A stretch of 29,550 nucleotides of DNA from Rhizophagus sp. LPA8_4_AMF. Taxonomy: Eukaryota > Glomeromycota > Glomeromycetes > Glomerales > Glomeraceae. The stretch is from positions 1-29,550 of the forward strand of contig JADRCO010000618.1 in assembly GCA_021464525.1 (NCBI GenBank). The letters are read 5' to 3'. This document shows positions 9,829 through 20,674 of the stretch, piece by piece (the first letter of the stretch is position 1; each line of letters opens with the position of its first letter). The translations under genes and the position numbers were made by a program. A model generated the notes under the pieces. That model searched no databases. It saw only the letters and a program-made list of their open reading frames with translations, and was not told the origin of the DNA.

Positions 9829-12240
9829 ATATCGTCTTAAGGATTTTATAAAGAAATCTCAGTTGAAAATATAATTTTCTTCTCTTACATTCTATTACAT
9901 TTTCAAAAAATTATAATATTACAAATTATAATAATTCCTCTCCTTTCCCACAAAAGACCCCACAAGACAGAATAGTTGAGTTACAAAATTATATTATAGG
10001 ACAAGAAGAAAAAATCAAGGGATATAGGCATAATAATTTATCAGAAATTATCCAAAGTGATACTATATCATCACCAATTTTGATCACTCCATCAAGTTAC
10101 TCATGATTCTAGTTCTTTAAGACAGATAAGTACATATGAATCACATACAACTCTAAATAATTATTTTCAGAAAATTTTTTCAAAAATGATACTAAAAAAA
10201 AGAGATATCATCAAAACTTATAAATAGAAATTGTTCAAAGATCAATCAGGGTGAAATTATTTCACATTTACTTTGGAATATAACACTATAGCTCACTTTT
10301 TACCAAAGTAAATCTATTATATCACAGAATCAAGAACATTATGTATTTAGACAAAGGTATCATCTATTAATATGACATATCATGCACAAGCATTTTCACA
10401 TTTTTCATATGAAGATTCAAATGAAAAATTGATCATAGTTGATATGCAAGGTAAAATTATACTTTAAATTATTACATAAAAGATTTATTTAGTTGTTAAA
10501 TCTAGTGGTTAAATGGGCAAAAAACTCCATGCATATATGCATTATTTCCCAATGTCTTTATTTGTAAATGTCAAGAACTTCAATATTAGATAATGTGATG
10601 AAAGGCATGTGTCATTAGTTTTTTATTTATATTTATAAAATAAATAAGACATTTTTTGATAATATGAAGGGACATGGAATTTTAAATATTACTTTTAATA
10701 TTTCTGATGATACAATATTATGCCAGCAATTAGTAAAATCGAAAAAGGATTTTCAGAATGTAAATATATGGAATCTAAGAGCAGTAGATAGTCATTAGAA
10801 GGTGAAAGATCAGCTTAAAGAGTGTGAAGAATGACAAACCAAATTCTATAATAAACTCCTGGAGTTACAAAACTTAAGAAACTCTCTCTCTAAAGGCATT
10901 TTAGTATTCATCACTAAGTGACAATTAATATGTTTTTTTCATATGTGGCTTGTCTGGTGGTGATATATATATATATATTGTATGTGTGGTTCACCGGGTG
11001 GCAATTAGTATATTTTTTATAGAATTTTTTCTCCATGAGATAGAAAGATATGATTTATGATATTACATTACAGCTACATTAACTCTTTAGAAGATTATAA
11101 TAATAGAACAGTAAAAAAGATAGTTGTATATAATACAATATATTTATTATATTATACCACATAAGAAAACATAAAGAAATATTTCTGGATAGTGTGGTTA
11201 TAGATATATAAAGTATATGGACAGAAGATAACTAAAAAGTGTTATTATTGTTAAAGATTCTATCAATGTGGCTGTTATTGATAATTATCTTGAGTTTCAT
11301 CAAATCAGAAAAGAGGAAGCATGAAGAGTCAAAGTAGAATAAGAGAAAATATATAGAATGATTCACAATCCACATATTATGAATAACATTATTATATACT
11401 TCTAGTGGAACATACTATCAACATCAGATATTTGAATATAATAAGTATATTGATGAAACATGTGAAATAGTTAAAAATAGATAAAATTATTCTTTAAGAA
11501 AAATAACAATAGAAAGAAGTAAGAAACAATTTTCCTTCTTCAAAAACAAATTAAATGAAAATATTATTAAATTATGCAAATGAAATATCATATTTTAATA
11601 TTTACTTAATCCTATTAATATTTTAAATTAACTTTATATATTGATACATTTTTTCAGTTTTTTATCATATTTACAATATTCATTTCTATTTTACTTTTTA
11701 TAATTTCCATTAATATTGATATTAAAAAAAATTATTCTATTAAAAACACTTAGTATAAAATACTTAATTTGCATTTTCTTTTTACAAATGATTCTACTTA
11801 TAATCTCATATCTCTAAACTATAGAATGGTGAATTTGGAGTTTCTATTAATACACAGACAATCAACAATATAATTTTGAAAAAGCAAAACAAGTAGTTCA
11901 ATATAGAATACTAGATTAATATACTGTATGATAGGGCAAATCAAATTTTAATCTTATTCAGAATTGGGTAAAAGAATCAATAAGCCTTATAGTGAAACTT
12001 TTAAATAAGTTTTTAAAAAATAAGTGTATAATAGAATAATATCTAATAAGAATTAACTAATAACAATTAAATGCAAATGAAAAAATTAAATTTCAATAAT
12101 CTCAAGTTCATATCAGTCCATTTATCATTTATAATATATAATTTTAAGGTCTTATTTAGAAAATGTAATAGAATTAAGTAACTAGAAAACAATATATTAC
12201 ACTAAAAGTTTAAGGAACAGTAGAAGGAATTGAACAAAAA
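9829..12240. other. Decayed, mostly unreadable repeat region
   Basis: No long open frame occurs. A coding-like piece near 9955-10105 reads TPQDRIVELQNYIIGQEEKIKGYR in its first part and ends with SSPILITPSSYS; it could be an old coiled-coil segment. A short repeat block lies at 10911-11020. The rest is AT-rich without motifs that I can name, and looks like old transposon sequence. Confidence 0.4.
10911..11020 (+). repeat. Short degenerate tandem repeat with AT microsatellite
   Basis: Two related units contain gtgacaattaatatg or gtggcaattagtata, together with tatgtggcttgtctggtgg or tatgtgtggttcaccgggtgg. A (ta)n run of about 18 bases separates them at 10960-10978. The G-rich motif is unusual for this region and may be a remnant of a larger dispersed repeat. 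Confidence 0.45.
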
Positions 12241-12479
12241 ATGATACTGAATTTCCTGTTATTAGAGATTGTGGTTGGCAGTTCCTAAAGCCAGAATGTT
12301 AAAATTTAACTGAACTTATTCCATATGAAGTGCAAAAACCAAAAAATGGACTTGTACTAAAAGCAGAATGGAGTGTTAATATTAACAGATTTATTTCATA
12401 TTCTGTAACTATATATTAGAAAGACTATAGCTGTGATATAGTTTATTAGCAAGACATAAAAATATAATATAATCTACCT

Positions 12480-13110
12480 TTCTTAATATTTGTTGAAAAT
12501 AATACAATATCAGTAAATTTAACTACCGATTTGTGGACTGGTAGAAATAGGCAAGGGTTTTTAGGTTATACATTTTTTTGCATAAAAATTTTGCTATTCA
12601 AGAAGTTATTCTTACAATAGAATATATTAAGTAGTATCCACACACTTTTGAGCTGATTATACAAAAATTTGGTAATACTACAAGTTTAACAAAATATTCA
12701 GTCATCTAACCACTAATCAATGATGTATGATAAATAGTATTGCAGAAAGAGAAATCAATACAACCATCCTAGTTCAAGTTTTGATAACAAAAGACAGTTG
12801 GGAATTTTTATTTATGATGATGAAAAATCAAAGAAATGTCATTATATTGAAGGAAATCACTACAATCAGTCCCAACGTAGCTACAATACAATATTTTGGA
12901 ATCAAAGTATTGAAATTGTTATTTTATTAGTTAAACTCTTTCTGCTAGAAAATCTTTCTTGTGAAAAATTTTCTATACTTGTTATTTTTATATACAAGAA
13001 TATATAATCTTTTAGAGAAAACAACTACAAAATGTATACAACATCATCTGAGAAATTTACTAGCTTATACATTTGAGAGTTTTTGCCATCATTAAAAAAC
13101 TTTTATTATT
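12480..13110 (+). mobile_element. hAT transposase relic
   Basis: The stretch near 12519-12575 translates to LTTDLWTGRNRQGFLGYT, which matches the hAT transposase segment carrying the first catalytic Asp (LTTDLWTSR.N.GYLG..). About 320 bases further, an SQRSYNTIFWNQSIEIVI piece resembles the RWNSTY..L region that comes later in hAT transposases. Frames are interrupted repeatedly between them, including stops soon after the first motif, and I cannot find the C-terminal dimerisation domain. It is a dead DNA transposon. The hAT-type miniature element at 19317 could be moved by a related enzyme, but nothing links the two directly. Confidence 0.6.
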
Positions 13111-15780
13111 ACAAATAGCAATTTCTCTACATAAACTTCTTAAAATAACAAATAGAATTTATATCTGCGTTTATGGATGACTGGATGACTGGATGATATA
13201 CAGTTCCAGATGAAAAAATAAATAAAATATTGTGTAATGAAAGTATGAAAATAGAAAATTTAATAAATAAAGAACACCAATCAGAATCATTGCTTCAACA
13301 GAACCAACAATTTCACAGCTACAGCTTTTCTAAATGACAAGAGAAAATGCCATAATGAAAACAGGAACAAGAAAATATTTTCATAAAACTATTGATATTA
13401 AAGCTACAACAAGATAGTAATCTTTTTTTAAGGTAAAAAAAGCCAAGAAAAAGGTACTATACCTAACGTGATAACAAGTTATTAACAATGAATAAGTTGG
13501 ACTTGATTTATGGTATCTTGCTTATACCAGAAATACAGTATATTATTGATCAGTATGTTAAAATTGAGCAAAAATGTTTAAATTATCTTAGGCTAAAATA
13601 CTAAATCAATCAGCATTTCATGCTGAAATGCTATAGATGCCATACATACTGGTGATACCTTCCTAATGGACGTATGCTATTTGTAATGAAATTTATGTGA
13701 ATAAGATCAAAGCTCATCATGGATTTAATGAAGAATTGAGTAATATCAGAAATTGTATGGAAAATTCAGAAGAAACTTGTGAATGTGCTATGAAAATTAT
13801 TGATATGCCCACTGCACTAATCAGCCTAATATGGATTTGAATTCTAAAATTCAGCAACACCAAAAGGCAAGAATCCTGGAATGTATTTTGCACCTATCAC
13901 TGATGAAGAGACTGTGCTATTACGCAGATTCTCTGCCCATGATGATATGGTGTGTGTCACCAAAAATGTCATGGTACAAATGAAAATACTCTACAATTTC
14001 ATCAATAATCAGAAACCAAATGAACTTATACAACGAAAAAGGTTAGTATGTAAATATGGATTAGTTTGATTTTAATTAGACAGGATAATTGAACTTTTCC
14101 TTAGTTATTTAGTTGTTTTATAGGTGTATCAGAGGTAGAATAGGTTGTTCTTCACTTTTCCTTGTTTCCCTTTTTCATGCCTCATATTTGTACTTAGGTT
14201 TAGACTATTTATGAATAAGCATTTTGGTATGTAATAGCTGCATTTACAGCATCTATTTTTTTCAATAAAGTGAGATGTTGAAAAAATTTTTTATTGTATT
14301 ATACTGAATATTCAGTATTATTTAAGTATGTATAGTTAAAAAATGATAATGTAAATTTGAATATATCATATATATTTTTTTTAGAAACGAACAAGTTCAA
14401 AATAAACCACATTCCATATATTTTACATTTTACAATCCTAACTTCCCTTTAAACATGCAATATGATTTTATTTATTGCTTGACTTTGTAAAAAATATGAC
14501 CCAAAAAAATTCTACTTAAATAAGGAACAAAAAAAATATATTCTCAAAAAAAAATATATGCCGTATAGTGATAAGGTTACATAGTATTGTGAAATATAAA
14601 TATTATTTGCAAGATTCCTTTTCTAGTAACAATAAAGTTTCCTTTTCATTTCAAAGTCTAAAAGTTATCAAAATAACAGTATTTATAAAATTCAATCACA
14701 TTATTTAAAATCAAGTTTTTCAGGTTTTCACGGTTAAAATTTTTACAAACCTGGTTGGATGACGGTACTTCGATGGAAAGTAATCTGTATCATTTACTTA
14801 CACCTGAGCGAATAATCTCCTAACTATATCCTTCAATTCTTACAATGCTAGCGTTCTGAGAGCTAAACATTTACTAAATTAAGTCGTGTATAGACAGCAA
14901 CATAGGCATATGTTGTTATCATTTATCATGCTCTTATGTAACATCATCTTATTATTTTCATTAATACACTTGCACAATTACATTTGAAAGAATTGATAAG
15001 TTAAAATAGAAACATAAGCAAGTTAAAAGAAATGTTCAAAGATTAATTCCAAGTTATTTATTATTATGAAAGATCAATGAAAAATAAGTGAATATATCTG
15101 ATAATCTTCCACTATTAAAGGATGAATATGCTTTTATATGGTGAGACTTTGATGTTGGAGGGTTGTAGCATATTATCTTGTTATACATATACAAATAAGC
15201 CTATTGTAAATTTGAACAATGTTGCATGTTTATTTACCAATTCACCTTTACTTATTTGATGATTATTTTGAATGATTTTCAACACATCATTTATCTTCTA
15301 ATATCATTTATCATATTGATAAATCAGAAATGTCAGTTGATGGAAATATTTTTAAAGCTATTAGTTGATGTAAAAAAAGTAGTATTTTGATTATTTGGTA
15401 ATATAACTAATATATCATTCAAAAGATAATAAAGGTAATGCTAAAAATATTTATATTTTAAACCAATTAGACCTAAAGATTGATTTTCAATTTGCTAATT
15501 TTTTAACCAATTTTTAGGGTCAGGTTCAAAGAATGCTTATTGATATAATAAAAAATTTCCATACTATGAGCGAGTAGAGCCATTATAAAGAAACAATTTA
15601 CTATATACTAATAGTTTGAAATCTTATGCTACTTGTTTTTTATTAAATTTTTTAGACAAACTCTTAAAAAGAGATCGACAATAAAATTACTATATTGACG
15701 TTACACATACTGTATTATCATATACTTACCAATAAGCACAAATCTAAACAAAATAAGTTTGTCCTATGTGATACAAAATT
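13111..15780. other. No recognisable gene
   Basis: The best open frame is 13881-14069 (MYFAPITDEETVLLRRFSAH in its first part), 62 codons with a protein-like mix but no motif that I know. A GT-type donor (gttagt) overlaps its end at 14041. The part from 13700 may be the tail of the decayed element upstream. A small ggatgact repeat lies near 13177-13195. From 14100 to 15780 I see only AT-rich sequence. Confidence 0.35.
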
Positions 15781-15786
15781 AATAAC

Positions 15787-15795
15787 TATATAAAT
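15787..15795 (+). promoter_or_regulatory. TATA-like box of the MIR paralogue
   Basis: The motif tatataaat lies 31 bases before the ATG at 15827. It suggests that the copy arose as a DNA duplication with its promoter rather than as a processed transcript. Confidence 0.4.
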
Positions 15796-15826
15796 CAAAC
15801 TGAAAGTATTTTCAACAATTTTAGCA

Positions 15827-17004
15827 ATGGATCCTGGAATGTATAACGGAACCATACACCCAGATGGATGGCTTAAGAAAGCCTCAAACATATGATATCT
15901 TAAAAATGATTCATCTGTCTATTCGTATCTCAAATAAATATGATATTCTTACATCTTTAAAAGAAGATGCTTCCTTTCATGTGTTTAAAAACTGCGTTAA
16001 GAGAAAATTACAAGCGTTAAAATTTGATCCTAAAGGGACGAAAATCATATTTTGCAATTCATTTGTAAATTTCGTGAATATTGTTATGAAGCAGAAATTA
16101 ATGATGTAAAGGAAAAAATAAAATATTTATTGGAAAAAATACCAGAAAATTCTTTTCAGCATAAATTTATTACAAGTAATTTAGAAAAAATCAAAACATT
16201 AGATGATTTAATAAAATATTTGATGAAAGTTGTTTTGAAGAATCTAAAATAATTAAGTACGGTTCTTGCATAACTTTAAGACATATTTCAACCGGAAGAT
16301 ATTTAGCTAGTTGTAATATACATTATGAAACAGGTTTTAAAGAACAAATGGTTAGTATATTTGCATAAATCGTTCTTTTTTATTCTTTTGTTAATTGAAA
16401 TTTTTTTTCTTAGGTATTTACAAGCAAAAAATATCCAGATTCCAATGCTTTATGGATTGTTTCAGATTTTGTTAAACAAAAAGAAAAAGTTAATGATCCA
16501 CTTATTTATGGGAATGTATTTCATTTACTACATAAAGAATCTCGTAAGAAATTATATCCAAGCACTTTATATGAATCTCTCGAAACTAAACTTTTAGAAG
16601 GTATGATTCGTGGGCTATTTAGTTATATTGAACTATTAACCAATGAATTTTTTATCTTAGTGTCTTGTCGTAATTTGGTGGTTCGATTAGAACATCCATT
16701 GTACGCATTGTGGAAGTGCATAAAACGAGAAAATTCAAAAAATCAAACAGATAATACAAATAATTATGTAAATACAAAAGATATTATTAATTTGCAAAGT
16801 GATAAAAATGGTTCAGTATTACGTAGCCATAATTTCACTTTTGATATTGACGATGAAATATATCAAGAAGTTGGCGTCCATTATGAAAGAATTGGTGGAA
16901 TTGATGAGGTATGCTTAAATAGCCAAATTTTATATTTTAATTAATTATTAATGCTTAATAATTATTTTATATTATAGTGGTGTATTGAACTTGCTGAAAA
17001 ATAG
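15827..17004 (+). pseudogene. Broken paralogue of the MIR/Gag-like gene
   Basis: The copy starts MDPGMYNGTIHPDGWLK and keeps the order of the gene at 6063: a VFKNCVKRKLQALKFD piece, a CYEAEIND piece, QHKFIT, SCITLRHISTGRYLASC, YGNVFHLLHKESRKKL, VLRSHNFTFDIDDEIYQEV and finally WCIELAEK with a stop at 17004. Intron-like gaps bounded by GT and AG lie at places matching those of the intact copy, so it is a genomic duplicate in the same orientation, about 9.8 kb away. The Gag-like half is broken (about three or four breaks overall), while the MIR half is largely readable. It may still be transcribed, but it is unlikely to give the full protein. Confidence 0.75.
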
Positions 17005-17209
17005 TTGTATAATGATGTATGTATAACATACTTTTTTGTTCGTAAGTTTATTTTGAGAAAGAAAGTGAGAAAATAAGGATAGAGGAAAGGGAGAGTTGCC
17101 TAATTTTTACGTTAAACCATCGATCATATGACGTTCATGATTGCTTTATAAAATCAAGATTATTCCACTTCAATTAAAGTAATGCAAGCAAAACCTAGAC
17201 TTTGATACT

Positions 17210-17595
17210 ATGCCATCCATTGGCGCTAAGGTGTGTACTTGAATAATTCTCTCATCGAATATGGCATATGCAACGAAACGATAGGAGTGGTTACAGATGT
17301 CAATCCTACAGAACAATCTGCATGGGTTGCGTTCTCATAGACATTTACAAGCAAACTCACTATAAGTAATTCTCAATGTACGCAATTCCCCTATAAAATT
17401 GTTTTGTGCTCACCGTACACAAAACCCAAGGATCGACCTTACAAAAAGTATCTCTTGCGTTGGATTTTAATATTTTATCCCCCGGCCAAGCGTATATTGC
17501 CCTCAGTAGCTAGGTGTACCACCTGGGATAACGTCAGTATTTCTCACCCTAACAGTTTGGCATTCATTGTCGATCCCGGCATCATTCTAGGTTAA
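17210..17595 (+). pseudogene. PIF1-like helicase C-terminal fragment
   Basis: Translated pieces match the end of PIF1-family DNA helicases: NSLIEYGICNETIGVVTDVN near 17240-17302, then a block near 17435-17590 reading SLALDFNILSPGQAYIALS-like followed by RCTTWDNVSISHPNSLAF and IVDPGI. The ALSRCTTWDN-type motif is helicase motif VI, where the Arg contacts ATP. The pieces need more than one frame, and the Walker A and B motifs are absent, so the fragment is dead. PIF1 helicases are numerous in these fungi as host genes, and the domain also occurs in Helitron transposons. This fragment cannot tell which. Confidence 0.65.
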
Positions 17596-18315
17596 ATACC
17601 ATCGCTACTGCAAACCCTCAAGTATTTTCATACCCATTTTTTATTTTTTTACGTATAAAAAAAACAAATCCATTCATTTTATTTAATCTTTTATTATTAA
17701 AAATCTAATGTAAATTAAATTTATACAGTGCATCGAACTCGATTGTGATTATGTTGTCCATAAATAAACCATATACGTTGACATGTACGCTATGTGCTAC
17801 AAACCAACTCACTTCTATTGAAACAAAATACGGGAGGAAAATCACTTAATAAGCTGTTGATCAAATTATATAAACTAAATGTTAAAAGAAAAAAATATAT
17901 ACATCATTATAAACATTATAACTTCAACTATATGAAGTAGTCTCATATTGAGCTGTTCTAATAAATCTTTCGTCATCTTCGAGATTTTTGGTATCCCATT
18001 GATATTCATTAATTAATTTTTTAATTTCTTCATAAATCTATCCCAGAGAAATAAATTTGCTATAAATATTAGCGTCAAAGTTTTTTTTTTAAAAAAAGGA
18101 CATCATTCTACATACATTACATTGGGAAATCGTGTCTTTGATATGATTCACTGATGTGATAATATGTAAAATGACTCGATTTCACCCAATATCTAAAGTA
18201 AAGTGAAAAATTAGAACTAATCTTTCACAAACGTTCTAATATTTCATAAGGCTTTTGCAAGGCTGATGGATTTCAGGCTTCAACTTCAAGTACAAAAAAC
18301 AGAAGATACACATAA
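17596..18315. other. No recognisable gene
   Basis: The stretch is AT-rich with no open frame worth reporting. A run of T followed directly by a run of A (18079-18098) forms a simple hairpin. Confidence 0.4.
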
Positions 18316-18317
18316 TA

Positions 18318-18514
18318 CAGTGATACCTCTCTAAGTGCACCCCCCTTGGGACCATAGTAAAAAAATAGTAGAATGTGCACTTAGAGAGGGTGTGCATTTA
18401 TAGAGAGTAAAATATTAAGAGCTCTTATAAGTTGGGACCAGGCCCACCGTGCATTTAAAGAGAATTTATATAGTGCGTGCACTTATAGAGGGTGCACTTA
18501 TAGAGGTGTCACTG
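18318..18514. mobile_element. 197-bp pogo/Tc1-type miniature element
   Basis: The left end cagtgatacctctctaagtg and the right end cacttatagaggtgtcactg are inverted repeats of about 24 bp with two mismatches (T/C and C/A). The element is flanked by TA on both sides (18316-18317 and 18515-18516), the target duplication of the Tc1/mariner/pogo group, and CAGTG ends are common in pogo-like elements. Inside, the motif gtgcayttatagagrg recurs several times in both orientations near the ends, as expected for transposase-binding subterminal repeats. It has no coding capacity. Confidence 0.85.
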
Positions 18515-18676
18515 TATATTGTTATACAATTACATTATTCAACTTTTACAAAATAAAAATAAATCAGAAGCATAAATCATGTCTTATTTTTACCATGAAC
18601 CTTTTAAAAAATATAGTTAAATTAGTGTAGATTCTATCTTTGGAATATCTACCTAGGGAAATGGAAACTGTTGTAA

Positions 18677-18805
18677 GTCCGGAGTGAAAAAAGATAAAGC
18701 TTGCGATTTCATTGGACGAAATCACGTGAGGGACAGTAGAAACTCACATGATCGATCATTTTTCATAGTGCGTATACATATATAGTCCTTCGCTTCGCTC
18801 CGGAC
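18677..18805. mobile_element. 129-bp inverted-repeat element with gtccgg ends
   Basis: The left end gtccggagtgaa and the right end ttcgctccggac are inverted repeats with one mismatch in twelve. A CACGTG site lies inside at 18723-18728. I believe the block cttcgcttcgctccggac is a frequent repeat in Rhizophagus genomes, but that is from memory. No certain target duplication is seen. It does not code. Confidence 0.7.
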
Positions 18806-18824
18806 AATTAAAAATTATTAATGC

Positions 18825-19001
18825 TTACTTGATAAAGAGCGAATTTTCTTTAGGAAAGATTCCAATTGCATCACCAAATATTGTAAAAGAAATTTTATCC
18901 CATCTTTCAAGTGAATATTTATCACTATTAAATTTTTTCAGGAACAGTCCAATAATCTTTACGTCATTATTGCAGATTTTTCTGGCAATTATATCCTCCA
19001 A
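18825..19001 (-). pseudogene. Coding-like 58-codon remnant, unrecognised
   Basis: The minus strand is open from 19001 and contains KIIGLFLKKFNSDKYSLERW followed by FGDAIGIFPKENSLFIK. It ends at a TAA that overlaps a good donor (aag/gtaagc, in the form CAAGTAAGC), so it could be an exon end. The upstream frame is closed by a TAG. The amino-acid mix is protein-like, but I do not recognise the family. It begins about 20 bp from the gtccgg-ended element, which may have inserted into the old gene. Confidence 0.35.
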
Positions 19002-19316
19002 CTATGTCCTTTTTAACATTATAAGACCAATTAAATAAACTATGGGGAAATGGCAATTTACATCCTTGATTATTATTGCATCACAATATTGTAATTTGTC
19101 AAGATCTTTTTATTGTATTTCCAAGAACTTTACCAAATTCTCGTCGTAATCATTATTTTACATAAGGATAATACTTTGAGATAATATACAATAAAACAAA
19201 ATAAATTTGCCGTCTGTGACTTAAAAATTTAAATGAATTTTTAAGTGTGAAATCAAATTTATTCAAATAAAATCATATACATTTTCTGTTCTTCCGGCCA
19301 TGACATCGAGTATATT

Positions 19317-19581
19317 TAGAGATGGGCACCATGTGCATGACACCATGCAGTGCGTGCTTTGTGCATAACTGCGCATCAAAATACACAAAAAATTAATAAT
19401 GTAGTTAAAAATAAACTTCCCGCACCCATTATTTATTTAATTATTTTACTGAATCTCTCGCCTAAATTGTATTAAAAAAGTTTATTGTGCATGATCGCAA
19501 AATGCAGTATCACATGCATCAATTGCATCATGTGAATTATGCGCATGATATGACTTTAAATGCGCATTTTACCCATCTCTA
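19317..19581. mobile_element. 265-bp hAT-type miniature element
   Basis: The ends tagagatggg (left) and cccatctcta (right) are perfect 10-bp inverted repeats. They are flanked by agtatatt (19309-19316) and agtacatt (19582-19589), an 8-bp target duplication with one mismatch. TAGAG-type ends with an 8-bp duplication are diagnostic of hAT transposons. Inside, motifs such as tgcgcat and ccatgtgcatga recur in both orientations, as in hAT subterminal regions. There is no open frame. Confidence 0.85.
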
Positions 19582-19589
19582 AGTACATT

Positions 19590-20212
19590 ACCAAGGATTT
19601 ATTAACGAATTAGCCTCAGTATCACTAGTCTCATAAAGTTTATACCACGTTGTGTATTCATAATTAAATATGCATTATTTGAAAATCTATGTATCCATAT
19701 TATAAGAACCAATTCACGATTTTCTCCATGATATTACTAATTCATTCGTTCACTTAATAACTTGATGATTAAACATAGTGTTATCATTGCTCACGTAAAA
19801 ATTGATGATTTTACGGAATTTCCAAGATTCTGAATCAATATAATTATCAAATATTCCTGAGTTATTAATTCATATTCCCAATCCATAATTAGCGTATAAG
19901 GATATTTAGTTTTGTCGAAGATACATTTATATTTTCAATTAAATCTATATGTATTACATAATATGATTGTACTGTACCTCATATATTATTCATCAGTTAA
20001 TGCCAAAATACCATATTTAATGCCATAATGCTAGCGAAATGATTATGTGAGTGCAAAATTTTGTTGGCAATGCAGGCATGACAGGGGTAATTTTATAAAT
20101 CACTCAATTGGCAATAATAATGTTACGCAGCAGATCACTTGATGATGGTATGTATGCGAAATTCGGTTGAATTTCAGCATACATCTGACCTAATCACCAT
20201 GTTCGAAATTTG
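19590..20212. other. No recognisable gene
   Basis: The stretch is AT-rich and no coding frame or named repeat is seen. Confidence 0.4.
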
Positions 20213-20315
20213 TTGGTAAAAGTTATACTTTAGATAACTTATACCTGGTAAAACTTATAATTGGATAACTTATACCTGGTATAACTTACACTAAGTATAA
20301 GTTATACCCACCAAA
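20213..20315. repeat. Foldback repeat with 31-bp tandem units
   Basis: The 18-base word gataacttatacctggta is repeated exactly at 20233-20250 and 20264-20281, giving a 31-bp period. Around it, the left flank ttggtaaaagttatac and the right flank gtataagttatacccaccaa are partly complementary, so the block can fold back. It may be the end of an element or a binding-site cluster. Confidence 0.55.
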
Positions 20316-20526
20316 GAGTTAATATATAAAGAACTCGCTGAACGATGCGTAAAGGAACGAATTTCTTTTTTGGTTTGTTTATTAGTTCTAGTTTTAGATA
20401 GTTTTCGTAATTGTCATATTGCAGATCGCTGAGTGAGGCAGCAATATTGTTTATTTTATAATTTTGATGTTAGTTTATTAGTGTTATTGTATGCAGAATG
20501 TCACAGATCTTGAATTTATTGTATTG

Positions 20527-20618
20527 CATATCCGCCGATTGGAAAAATAACGTGTGATATTTTAATAATACTTGATGGGTTTTTAGCTGTGTGTAACCTT
20601 TGCCAATCGGCTGATATG
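20527..20618 (+). mobile_element. 92-bp miniature inverted-repeat element, copy 2
   Basis: This is the same element as at 5148-5239, in opposite orientation, with three differing bases out of 92. The ends are CATATCCGCCGATTGG and CCAATCGGCTGATATG. The near-identity suggests recent spread, while the flanks of the two copies are unrelated. Confidence 0.8.
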
Positions 20619-20674
20619 GTTTTTCTTATTAAATGAAGTTTACATTTTATTTCGTATAACCTGATAATTAACAC

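Noticed and set aside
17404-17595. 63-codon frame starting at an ATG
   Set aside because: Only its second half is in the helicase frame. The ATG start is not a real gene start but lies in decayed helicase sequence.
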